A program made the position numbers and the translations under genes. Below the pieces are notes generated by a model. The model did not search any database and was not told where the DNA came from. It saw nothing but the letters and a program-made list of their open reading frames with translations. This document shows, in pieces, positions 18,734-26,156 of a DNA stretch of 64,000 nucleotides. The stretch spans positions 62,001 to 126,000 of the forward strand of contig CATXEA010000001.1 of NCBI GenBank assembly GCA_958367245.1, read 5' to 3'. Each line of letters begins with the position of its first letter. Within the stretch, counting starts at the first letter, position 1. Origin of the DNA: an uncultured Blautia sp. Its GTDB lineage: Bacteria > Bacillota > Clostridia > Lachnospirales > Lachnospiraceae.

Positions 18734-20011
18734 ATGATGAAAGAAATGTACAAACAGCTTGGAATCTCCGAAAAAGTCTATGACTTTGGAAAAACAGTGG
18801 AGGATTCCTTAAAAGAAAGATTTGAAGAACTGGATAAAATAGCGGAATACAACCAGATGAAGGTGCTTCTTGCCATGCAGAAAAATAAAGTAAGCGAAGA
18901 GTGCTTTGGCGCATCCTCAGGTTATGGCTATAACGATTACGGTCGTGACACCTTAGAGCAGGTTTACGCAGATACCTTCCATACAGAGGCATGTCTGGTG
19001 CGTCCGCAGATTGCCTGCGGTACCCATGCCCTTGCCATCGCTTTATTTGGAAATCTTCGTCCGGGAGATGAGATTCTCTCTCCTGCAGGCAAGCCTTACG
19101 ACACTCTGGAGGAGGTAATCGGAATCCGTCCGTCTAAGGGCTCTCTTGCAGAATACGGCGTGTCTTATCGTCAGGTAGAGCTTCTGGAAGATGGAACCTT
19201 TGATTATGACAGTATCCGGGAAGCAATCAACGAAAAAACACGTCTTGTAGAGATTCAGCGTTCCAAAGGGTATCAGACACGCCCTTCTTTTTCTGTGAAA
19301 CAGATCGGAGAGCTTATCTCTTTTGTAAAAAGCATCAAGCCGGATGTAATCTGCATGGTAGATAACTGTTACGGGGAATTCGTAGATACCATTGAGCCAA
19401 GTGACGTAGGCGCAGACATGATCGTAGGCTCCCTGATCAAAAATCCGGGCGGCGGTCTTGCTCCTATAGGCGGCTACATTGCAGGTACAAAGGAATGTGT
19501 GGAAAACGCATCCTACCGTATGACCTGTCCGGGTCTGGGCGCAGAGGTCGGCGCATCCCTTGGCGTAAACCGTTCCTTCTATCAGGGATTTTTCATGGCG
19601 CCTATGGTGACGAAGGGCGCGGTAAAGGGCGCAGTCTTTGCTGCCAATATTTATGAAAAGCTGGGATTCCCTGTAATTCCCAACTCTACAGAACCCCGTA
19701 ACGACATCATTCAGGCGGTAAGTCTGGGCACACCGGAAGGACTGATTGCTTTTTGTAAGGGAATTCAGGCAGCAGCTCCTGTTGACAGCTATGTGGATCC
19801 GGAACCGTGGGATATGCCGGGGTACGACAGTCAGGTAATCATGGCAGCAGGCGCTTTTGTTCAGGGGTCATCCATTGAGCTTTCCGCAGACGGTCCGATG
19901 AAGGAGCCTTACGCCGTTTATTTCCAGGGCGGACTGACCTGGGAACACGCAAAGCTTGGAATCTTAATGTCCTTACAGAAATTAGTGGATAAGAATCTGG
20001 TAACTTTATAA
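18734..20011 (+). CDS. methionine gamma-lyase family protein (YnbB / aluminium-resistance type)
   Basis: Fold-type I PLP-dependent protein of 425 residues, related to YnbB and annotated elsewhere as aluminium resistance protein. The cofactor lysine is probably in SLIKNPGGGLAP, and the aspartate that binds the pyridine nitrogen in CMVDNCYGEF. The N-terminus SSGYGYNDYGRDTLE and QIACGTHALAIALFG are family hallmarks. Despite the name, the reaction is not established. It follows miaA by 49 bases and precedes a flavoprotein by 10 bases, so it likely extends the mutS operon; the miaA-ynbB adjacency also occurs in other Firmicutes. Confidence 0.9.
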   Translation: MMKEMYKQLGISEKVYDFGKTVEDSLKERFEELDKIAEYNQMKVLLAMQKNKVSEECFGASSGYGYNDYGRDTLEQVYADTFHTEACLVRPQIACGTHALAIALFGNLRPGDEILSPAGKPYDTLEEVIGIRPSKGSLAEYGVSYRQVELLEDGTFDYDSIREAINEKTRLVEIQRSKGYQTRPSFSVKQIGELISFVKSIKPDVICMVDNCYGEFVDTIEPSDVGADMIVGSLIKNPGGGLAPIGGYIAGTKECVENASYRMTCPGLGAEVGASLGVNRSFYQGFFMAPMVTKGAVKGAVFAANIYEKLGFPVIPNSTEPRNDIIQAVSLGTPEGLIAFCKGIQAAAPVDSYVDPEPWDMPGYDSQVIMAAGAFVQGSSIELSADGPMKEPYAVYFQGGLTWEHAKLGILMSLQKLVDKNLVTL

Positions 20012-20021
20012 GGAGTACGAT

Positions 20022-21194
20022 ATGGGAAAAAAGCAGGTCCTCATTACAGGCGGAGGCGCTGCAGGTCTTATGGCAGCTATCTTTGCAGCCAGAAACGGCG
20101 CTGCAGTTACTGTTCTGGAGCAAAATGAAAAGCCGGGGAAAAAAATCTGCGCCACAGGAAACGGGAAATGCAATCTGACAAATCTTTCCATGCCTTCAGA
20201 CGCATACCGCGGAAAGCATCCGGAATTTGTCCGGGAAGCTCTTGGGCAGCTTTCCGTAGAAGATACTGTGAAATTTTTTGAAGAAATCGGCATTGTGACT
20301 GTGAGCAGAAACGGTTATCTTTACCCAAGAAGCGGACAGGCGCAGAGTGTGACAGATGTTCTGTGTATGGAAGCGCGAAATCTTGGGGTAAAGCTGAAAA
20401 CCAATCAGAAAGTAACTTCCATTTCCCGGCATAAGGGTATATGGAAGGTGACGACAACAGACTGGCATTATGAGGGCGCCGCCTTAATTCTTGCAGGCGG
20501 CTCCAAAGCCTCGGCTGTGGCAGGCTCTGACGGAAGCTGCTATGACCTTGCCAAAAGTCAGGGGCATACCATCGTACCCGTGTATCCGGCTCTGACGGCT
20601 CTTAAATGCAGGGGAAAAAACTTTAAGGCGTGGTCCGGCGTACGTACAGGGGGCGAAATCACTCTCCAGATAGACGGAAAGCCCTTTAAGAGAGAACAGG
20701 GCGAGCTTCAGCTTACAGAGTACGGCGTTTCCGGTATTCCGGTGTTCCAGTTGAGCCGTTATGCTGTCTGCGCCCTGAGAGAAGGACATCAGGTCAGTCT
20801 GTCTCTGGATTTCTTTCCGGAATATACGCAGGAAGAGCTTAAGGGGCTTCTTTTAGGCCGAAAGGAGCATTGCCCGTATAAAACGGAAAAAGAACTGCTT
20901 ATCGGTCTTTTGCCTGAAAAGCTGATTAAGGTTCTGGCTTCTGACAGAGATTTCCCGAATTCTCTGAAGGATTTTCCTCTGGAGGTTACAGATACCATGT
21001 CTTTTGCTCAGGCTCAGATTTGCTGCGGAGGCGTGGATACCGCAGAGGTAGATTCCCGCACTATGGAGTCCAGACTGAAAAAAGGGCTGTATTTCGCAGG
21101 GGAACTGCTTGATATCGACGGAATCTGCGGCGGCTATAATTTACAGTGGGCATGGTCCAGCGGAGCGGCAGCAGGCAGTCATGCGGCAAAATAA
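20022..21194 (+). CDS. NAD(P)/FAD-dependent oxidoreductase (HI0933/YhiN-like)
   Basis: Flavoprotein of the HI0933/YhiN (BaiN-like) family, 390 residues. The N-terminal Rossmann motif GGGAAGLMAAIFAARNGA binds FAD, followed by EQNEKPGKKICATGNGKCNLTN, a family hallmark broken here at its first residues. The C-terminus has GELLDIDGICGGYNLQWAWSSG, the second FAD-contacting block. Substrates of the family are mostly unknown. ATG start with AAGGAG six bases upstream; gap of 10 bases from the YnbB-like gene. Confidence 0.88.
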   Translation: MGKKQVLITGGGAAGLMAAIFAARNGAAVTVLEQNEKPGKKICATGNGKCNLTNLSMPSDAYRGKHPEFVREALGQLSVEDTVKFFEEIGIVTVSRNGYLYPRSGQAQSVTDVLCMEARNLGVKLKTNQKVTSISRHKGIWKVTTTDWHYEGAALILAGGSKASAVAGSDGSCYDLAKSQGHTIVPVYPALTALKCRGKNFKAWSGVRTGGEITLQIDGKPFKREQGELQLTEYGVSGIPVFQLSRYAVCALREGHQVSLSLDFFPEYTQEELKGLLLGRKEHCPYKTEKELLIGLLPEKLIKVLASDRDFPNSLKDFPLEVTDTMSFAQAQICCGGVDTAEVDSRTMESRLKKGLYFAGELLDIDGICGGYNLQWAWSSGAAAGSHAAK

Positions 21195-21230
21195 CAGACA
21201 ACTATCAAATATTTTACAGGAGGTATCCCT

Positions 21231-22817
21231 ATGATTCGGATTTCACAGTTGAAGCTTCCGGTGGGACATAGCGAAGCACAGTTAGAAAAGAAGATTTCCA
21301 GACTTTTGAAATGTCCCGGAACTCCTTTTACCTATACCATTCGAAAGCAGTCTCTTGATTCCCGCCACAAAAATGACAAAATGTTTGTCTATACTGTAGA
21401 TGTGGAAATCAGAGGAGAAGAAAAAATTTTAAAAAAGGTTGGCAATAATAATATTACGTTAACCAAAGAGAAACCTTATCTTTTTCCGGACTCAGGAACA
21501 GAGCCTTTGGCGCACCCTCCTGTTATTATCGGAAGCGGCCCTGCAGGTCTGTTCTGCGCCTGGTATCTTGCCCGCGCCGGATATCAGCCGATTGTACTGG
21601 AACGAGGAGAGGAGGCAGACAAGCGCCTTCTGACTGTGGAAAAATTCTGGAAGGACGGAGTTCTTGATCCGGATTCCAATGTACAGTTCGGAGAAGGGGG
21701 CGCAGGGACTTTTTCTGATGGAAAGCTTAATACCCTTGTCAAAGACCCCTTCGGCAGAAACCATGAGGTGCTGTATCGGTTTGTACAGGCAGGCGCTCCG
21801 GCAGAAATCCTGTATCAGCAAAAGCCTCATCTCGGGACAGACGTTCTCATCGGCATTGTGCAGGAAATGAGAAAAGAAATCGAAGAGATGGGAGGAAGTT
21901 TCCGTTTCCGGGCAAAGGTGACAGACCTGATTTTTGAGAACAGTGAATTAAAAGCAGTGGAAATTAATGATAACGAACAGATTCCGGCACAGGTCTGTGT
22001 ACTTGCCATTGGGCACAGTGCGCGGGATACCTTCGAGATGCTTGAAAAACGGGGAATTTTCATGGAACCCAAGGCATTTGCAGTGGGACTTCGAATCGAG
22101 CATCCCCAGAGGATGATTAATCTGGATTTATACGGAGAGGAAGAAAACGAATTTCTGGGGGCAGCAGCCTATAAGGTAGCCCATAAATGCGAAAATGGCA
22201 GGGGAGTCTATTCTTTCTGTATGTGTCCGGGCGGCTATGTTGTAAATGCTTCTTCTGAAGAAGGAAAGCTTGCCGTAAACGGTATGAGTTATCAGGCAAG
22301 AGACGCGGAGAATGCAAACAGCGCCATGATTGTTACTGTTACACCTGAAGATTTTTCGGGAGAAGGACCTCTTGCAGGTGTGGAATTTCAGCGTACTCTT
22401 GAGCGCAGGGCATGGGAAATCGGACAGGGAAAAATTCCGGTTCAGCTTTTTGGCGACTTTAAGGCAAATCGTAAAAGCGCTGCTTTCGGTGAAATCACTC
22501 CCTGCATGAAGGGGGATTATACCTTTGGAAATCTCCGCTGTATTCTTCCGGAACAGGTCAGCGCCTCCATTGAGGAGGGAGTCACTGCATTCGGCAGAAT
22601 TCTTCCGGGATTTGACAGGGAAGACGCACTTCTAAGCGGTGTGGAGAGCCGCACTTCCTCTCCGGTTCGTATTGTCCGGAATCAGGAACTTGTCAGCAAC
22701 AGGGCGGGCGTTTACCCCTGCGGCGAGGGCGCGGGATATGCGGGAGGAATTACCAGCGCTGCCATGGACGGGCTGAAGATTGCGGAAACCATTTCTAAAA
22801 AATACAGAAACTTTTAA
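21231..22817 (+). CDS. FAD-dependent dehydrogenase (COG2509-like)
   Basis: Large flavoprotein of 528 residues. An N-terminal domain of about 90 residues precedes the FAD Rossmann motif VIIGSGPAGLFCAWYLARAG (near 98). FGEGGAGTFSDGKLNT follows, then a C-terminal block PCGEGAGYAGGITSAAMDG that closes the FAD site. This is the layout of the uncharacterised FAD-dependent dehydrogenases of Firmicutes. AGGAGG sits seven bases before the ATG, and the gene is 36 bases behind another flavoprotein gene. A terminator follows at once. Substrate unknown. Confidence 0.88.
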   Translation: MIRISQLKLPVGHSEAQLEKKISRLLKCPGTPFTYTIRKQSLDSRHKNDKMFVYTVDVEIRGEEKILKKVGNNNITLTKEKPYLFPDSGTEPLAHPPVIIGSGPAGLFCAWYLARAGYQPIVLERGEEADKRLLTVEKFWKDGVLDPDSNVQFGEGGAGTFSDGKLNTLVKDPFGRNHEVLYRFVQAGAPAEILYQQKPHLGTDVLIGIVQEMRKEIEEMGGSFRFRAKVTDLIFENSELKAVEINDNEQIPAQVCVLAIGHSARDTFEMLEKRGIFMEPKAFAVGLRIEHPQRMINLDLYGEEENEFLGAAAYKVAHKCENGRGVYSFCMCPGGYVVNASSEEGKLAVNGMSYQARDAENANSAMIVTVTPEDFSGEGPLAGVEFQRTLERRAWEIGQGKIPVQLFGDFKANRKSAAFGEITPCMKGDYTFGNLRCILPEQVSASIEEGVTAFGRILPGFDREDALLSGVESRTSSPVRIVRNQELVSNRAGVYPCGEGAGYAGGITSAAMDGLKIAETISKKYRNF

Positions 22818-22843
22818 GGGAGAGTGTACATCTCCCTTTTTTT
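22816..22843 (+). terminator. rho-independent terminator ending the mutS-to-flavoprotein run
   Basis: AAGGGAGA / TCTCCCTT stem with seven Ts. It begins at the last bases of the FAD-dehydrogenase gene. Confidence 0.85.
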
Positions 22844-22850
22844 ATGCTAG

Positions 22851-22920
22851 AATATAGAGTGCTATATTTCGCATTCAGGAATATCTGCAGTCCGGATTCA
22901 AGGCTTGAAAAAGAGCCTTG
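22851..22920 (+). repeat. two perfect hairpins in the radC leader
   Basis: AATATAG-AGTG-CTATATT (22851-22868) and CAAGGCT...AGCCTTG (22899-22905 with 22914-22920). Both are perfect 7-bp stems in the 145-base gap before radC. TGTACA (22827) and TAGAAT (22850), 17 bases apart, may be the promoter. Confidence 0.4.
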
Positions 22921-22962
22921 GGCAGGATTTACTTTGCCTTAAAGAGCGGCAGGGCAGAAATT

Positions 22963-23664
22963 ATGAGTGAAAGCATTAAAAATTTACCGGAAACACAGCG
23001 TCCTTACGAAAAATGTCTTCGTGAAGGAGTCGGAGCGCTAAGTGACAGTGAGTTGCTGGCTGTAATTTTAAGAAGCGGCACAATGGGGAAAAACTCCATC
23101 TCTCTGTCCAGTCAGATACTGAAAACTATGGAGAATGCTTCTTATCCCGGACTGGTCGGACTTCTGCATGTATCGGCGGAAGATTTGATGAAAATTCCAG
23201 GAATCGGAAAGGTGAAGGCAGTTCAGTTGAAATGCATCGGGGAGCTTTCCAAGCGGATTGCCTGTACAGCCGCCAGAGGGCAGCTTACCTTTGAAAATCC
23301 ATCCTCCATAGCCGGATATTATATGGAGAAGCTCCGACATGAGGAGCAGGAACTTATGATTATTATGATGCTGGACACCAGAAATCATTTTCTCGGAGAA
23401 CAGCTTCTTACCAGAGGGACTGTGAACGCTACACTGATTACCCCAAGGGAGGTTTTTCTGGAAGCGCTGCGCCGTCATGCGGCAGGTCTGATTCTGGTAC
23501 ATAACCACCCAAGCGGAGATCCGGCGCCGAGCAGCAATGACAGAAGTGTAACTGCCAGAATTTATCAGGCAGGAGAATTATTAGGTATCCCTCTTCTCGA
23601 CCACGTTGTGATAGGAGACCACCGGTATTTCAGTTTCAGAGAAGAAGGATATATGGAGAATTAA
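22963..23664 (+). CDS. radC: RadC family JAB/MPN-domain protein
   Basis: RadC/YsxA-family protein, 233 residues from the ATG at 22963. The N-terminal part has a helix-hairpin-helix (IPGIGKVKAVQL), and the C-terminal part is a JAB1/MPN metalloprotease-like domain with HNHPSGDPAPSxxD. The molecular role is unknown; a repair function was withdrawn for E. coli RadC. A TTG 45 bases upstream is also open but would translate hairpin sequence. It lies immediately before the mreBCD cluster, as in many Firmicutes. Confidence 0.92.
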   Translation: MSESIKNLPETQRPYEKCLREGVGALSDSELLAVILRSGTMGKNSISLSSQILKTMENASYPGLVGLLHVSAEDLMKIPGIGKVKAVQLKCIGELSKRIACTAARGQLTFENPSSIAGYYMEKLRHEEQELMIIMMLDTRNHFLGEQLLTRGTVNATLITPREVFLEALRRHAAGLILVHNHPSGDPAPSSNDRSVTARIYQAGELLGIPLLDHVVIGDHRYFSFREEGYMEN

Positions 23665-23676
23665 AGGGGCAGATAT

Positions 23677-24690
23677 ATGCTGTTTGAAAAAACTTACGGA
23701 ATAGATTTGGGGAGCAGTTCCGTAAAAGTCTATTCTTTTTTTAAGAACAAAAGTTACATTGAAAAAAACATGATTGCGTCCAAAGGACGTAAAATTATCG
23801 CCGTGGGCAATGAAGCGTATGAAATGTTCGAAAAAGAACCTGTGGACATTTCCGTGAATTCGCCGATGGCTTTTGGCATGATTGCCAATCTGGAACTGCA
23901 GGAAATCGTGCTCTACAGTATGATGAAAAAAATTGACCGTATCCGGGGGATAAATTCCGTCATGTATTTTACAGTTCCTCTGGATATGACGCCTGTTGAG
24001 AAGCGCGCTTACTACTATGTTGCAAACGGTCACTGGCTTCACCAGAACCGGGTATTTATGGTGGAGGCTCCCATAGCGGACGCCATTGCCATGGGAGTTG
24101 ATGTTGAAAATAAGGAAGGAAGCATGGTGGTGAACATCGGCGCGCAGAGCACCTGCTTTTCGATCATCACAGACGGAAAAATCATTATCAGCAGGAAGAT
24201 TCCGATCGGAGGCAGACAGATGAATGAAGCCATCTGCAGCGAAGTGCGTAAACGCTATAATCTTCAGATTGGAACGCGTACAGGCAAGCGCCTGAAAATG
24301 GTTATGGGACGCTTAAATGACCAGAAAAAAGAAGCGCGTAAGGTTGTGGGAATCGACAGTGTATCCGGTCTTCCCAGAGAAGAAGTAATTTCTTCCTATG
24401 TGGTCAATGCCGGAATTATGAACTGTGTCAATGAGATTGCAGCGGAAATGAAAACATTTCTGGAACGTATCCCTCCTCAGATTTCCTATCATATAGCAAA
24501 GGAAGGGATTTATCTCACAGGAGGAAGCACACGGCTTCCTTATATTGACAATTATCTGGCAAGCTATACGGGATTTACCTTCAATCTTTCAGACCTGTAT
24601 GAAACTTCCGCTGTAAGCGGTCTGGAAAAAATCATCCGAGACAGGGAACTCAGGAAGTGGGCAACGCCTGTGAAACAGAGGAAGCTTTAA
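23677..24690 (+). CDS. divergent MreB-like actin homolog
   Basis: Actin-fold rod-shape protein, 337 residues, in the mreB position upstream of mreC and mreD. Phosphate loop 1 reads GIDLGSSSVKVYS and the EAPIADAIAMG block keeps the catalytic-region glutamate. Phosphate loop 2 reads VVNIGAQSTCFS, where MreB usually has a DIGGGT-type loop; the Asp is Asn here. The adenosine motif LTGGSTRLP is present. In typical MreB these loops hydrolyse ATP and the filament guides the elongasome, so ATP turnover may be weaker here. ATG with GGGG seven bases upstream, 12 bases after radC. Confidence 0.82.
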   Translation: MLFEKTYGIDLGSSSVKVYSFFKNKSYIEKNMIASKGRKIIAVGNEAYEMFEKEPVDISVNSPMAFGMIANLELQEIVLYSMMKKIDRIRGINSVMYFTVPLDMTPVEKRAYYYVANGHWLHQNRVFMVEAPIADAIAMGVDVENKEGSMVVNIGAQSTCFSIITDGKIIISRKIPIGGRQMNEAICSEVRKRYNLQIGTRTGKRLKMVMGRLNDQKKEARKVVGIDSVSGLPREEVISSYVVNAGIMNCVNEIAAEMKTFLERIPPQISYHIAKEGIYLTGGSTRLPYIDNYLASYTGFTFNLSDLYETSAVSGLEKIIRDRELRKWATPVKQRKL

Positions 24691-24742
24691 AAGCCATTCT
24701 CTTCAGATTAACAGATTATTATAAATATCCAGGGGGACGAGA

Positions 24743-25639
24743 ATGAAAAACCTGAAAAAGAAAGTTCAGTTCAGAATTAATTTAAAAAGCAAACATCTTC
24801 TGGTGATTATGACGATTTTCTGCATCAGTTGTATTGCGGCTACTTTTGCCTCGGGTGTGACGTCTGCTCCGTTGCAGGAAGCGGCAGGAACGATTATAGT
24901 GCCATTTGAAAAAAGCATCAACAAGATAGGCTCTCTGCTTCTTGACATCAGAGCAGCTTTTCGTGACAAACAGGAGCTTCTTCTTGAAAACGAGGAGCTG
25001 AAGGCGGAGATTGACAGTCTCACTACTCAGAATAATAAGCTCATTCAGGATCAGACAGAGCTTTCCCGCTTAAAAGAGCTTTACAAGCTTGACGAAGAAT
25101 ATTCGGATTATCCGAAAATTGCGGCAAGTATTATTTCCAAGGATCCGGGAAACTGGTACGATACGTTTATGATCAATAAAGGAACTTCTGACGGAGTGCG
25201 TATTGATAATAATGTAATTGCAGGAAAAGGTCTGGTGGGTATTGTCACAGAAGTCGGACCTCACTGGGCAACGGTACGCTCCATTATTGACGACAGCAGC
25301 AATGTCAGCGCCATGACGGTGAGCACATCAGACAACTGCGTAGTGGAGGGCGATCTGGAGCTTATAGACGAGGGCAAGTTAAGTTTTCACCAGCTCTATG
25401 ACCAGGATAATAAGATTACAGCAGGGGAGCGTATTGTAACTTCCAATATCAGTGAAAAATATGTTCCGGGGCTTTTTATTGGATATGTGAGCGAGATCGA
25501 TCAGGACAGCAATAACCTGACCAAGACGGGAACTCTTGTCACACCTGTGGATTTCCGTCATCTTCGGGAGGTTTTTGTTATAACGGTAAATAAACAGGAC
25601 GGCATTACTCAGGAGGAGGGAGCTGCGGATGAAAAGTAA
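24743..25639 (+). CDS. mreC: rod shape-determining protein MreC
   Basis: Single-pass membrane protein linking MreB inside to PBP2 outside. Of 298 residues, a membrane segment is at about 17-38, followed by a coiled coil (about 65-110, LLLENEELKAEIDSL) and two beta-barrel domains with the GLVGIVTEVG and VEGDLEL blocks typical of MreC. AGGGGGACGAG precedes the ATG. The last 11 bases overlap mreD. Confidence 0.93.
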   Translation: MKNLKKKVQFRINLKSKHLLVIMTIFCISCIAATFASGVTSAPLQEAAGTIIVPFEKSINKIGSLLLDIRAAFRDKQELLLENEELKAEIDSLTTQNNKLIQDQTELSRLKELYKLDEEYSDYPKIAASIISKDPGNWYDTFMINKGTSDGVRIDNNVIAGKGLVGIVTEVGPHWATVRSIIDDSSNVSAMTVSTSDNCVVEGDLELIDEGKLSFHQLYDQDNKITAGERIVTSNISEKYVPGLFIGYVSEIDQDSNNLTKTGTLVTPVDFRHLREVFVITVNKQDGITQEEGAADEK

Positions 25640-26156
25640 AATTGTTCTTTTTGTTACGATTATCAGTTGCTTTCTTCTTCAGTGTACGGTTCTGCATGTG
25701 ATTTCCATTGGTTCCATAACACCGAACCTGATTCTGATTCTCTGCGTATCCATGGGACTGATGCGCGGAAGAAAAAGCGGTCTGTGGACAGGCTTTTTTT
25801 CCGGGCTTCTCATTGATATGTTCTATGGCTCTATATTTGGCTTTTATGCGCTGATTTATATGTATACTGGGTTTATCAGCGGATACGCGCACCGTATCTG
25901 TTATGACGATGACGTAAAGGTTCCCATGATGCTGGCGGCAGGAACAGATTTGATTTATAATCTTGCCGTTTACGGGCTTCAGTTCCTCCTGAGAGGAAGA
26001 ATGGGACTTGGCACCTATTTATACCGTATCATCCTTCCGGAGATTTTTTATACGGTATTTCTCACCCTGATTGTATACAGGGTGTTTTATTACATTAATT
26101 ACCATTTCATGAGTATTACCAGGAAAGAAAGTGAGTCAATTTGGGTACTAAAATAA
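25629..26156 (+). CDS. mreD: rod shape-determining protein MreD
   Basis: Hydrophobic 175-residue protein with about five membrane segments, the third Mre component. The pattern of PNLILILCVSMGLMRGRKSG and GFFSGLLIDMFYG is typical of MreD. Start inside the mreC end with GGAGGG eight bases upstream; its stop overlaps the PBP2 start by 16 bases, so mreC-mreD-PBP2 are tightly coupled. Confidence 0.9.
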   Translation: MKSKIVLFVTIISCFLLQCTVLHVISIGSITPNLILILCVSMGLMRGRKSGLWTGFFSGLLIDMFYGSIFGFYALIYMYTGFISGYAHRICYDDDVKVPMMLAAGTDLIYNLAVYGLQFLLRGRMGLGTYLYRIILPEIFYTVFLTLIVYRVFYYINYHFMSITRKESESIWVLK

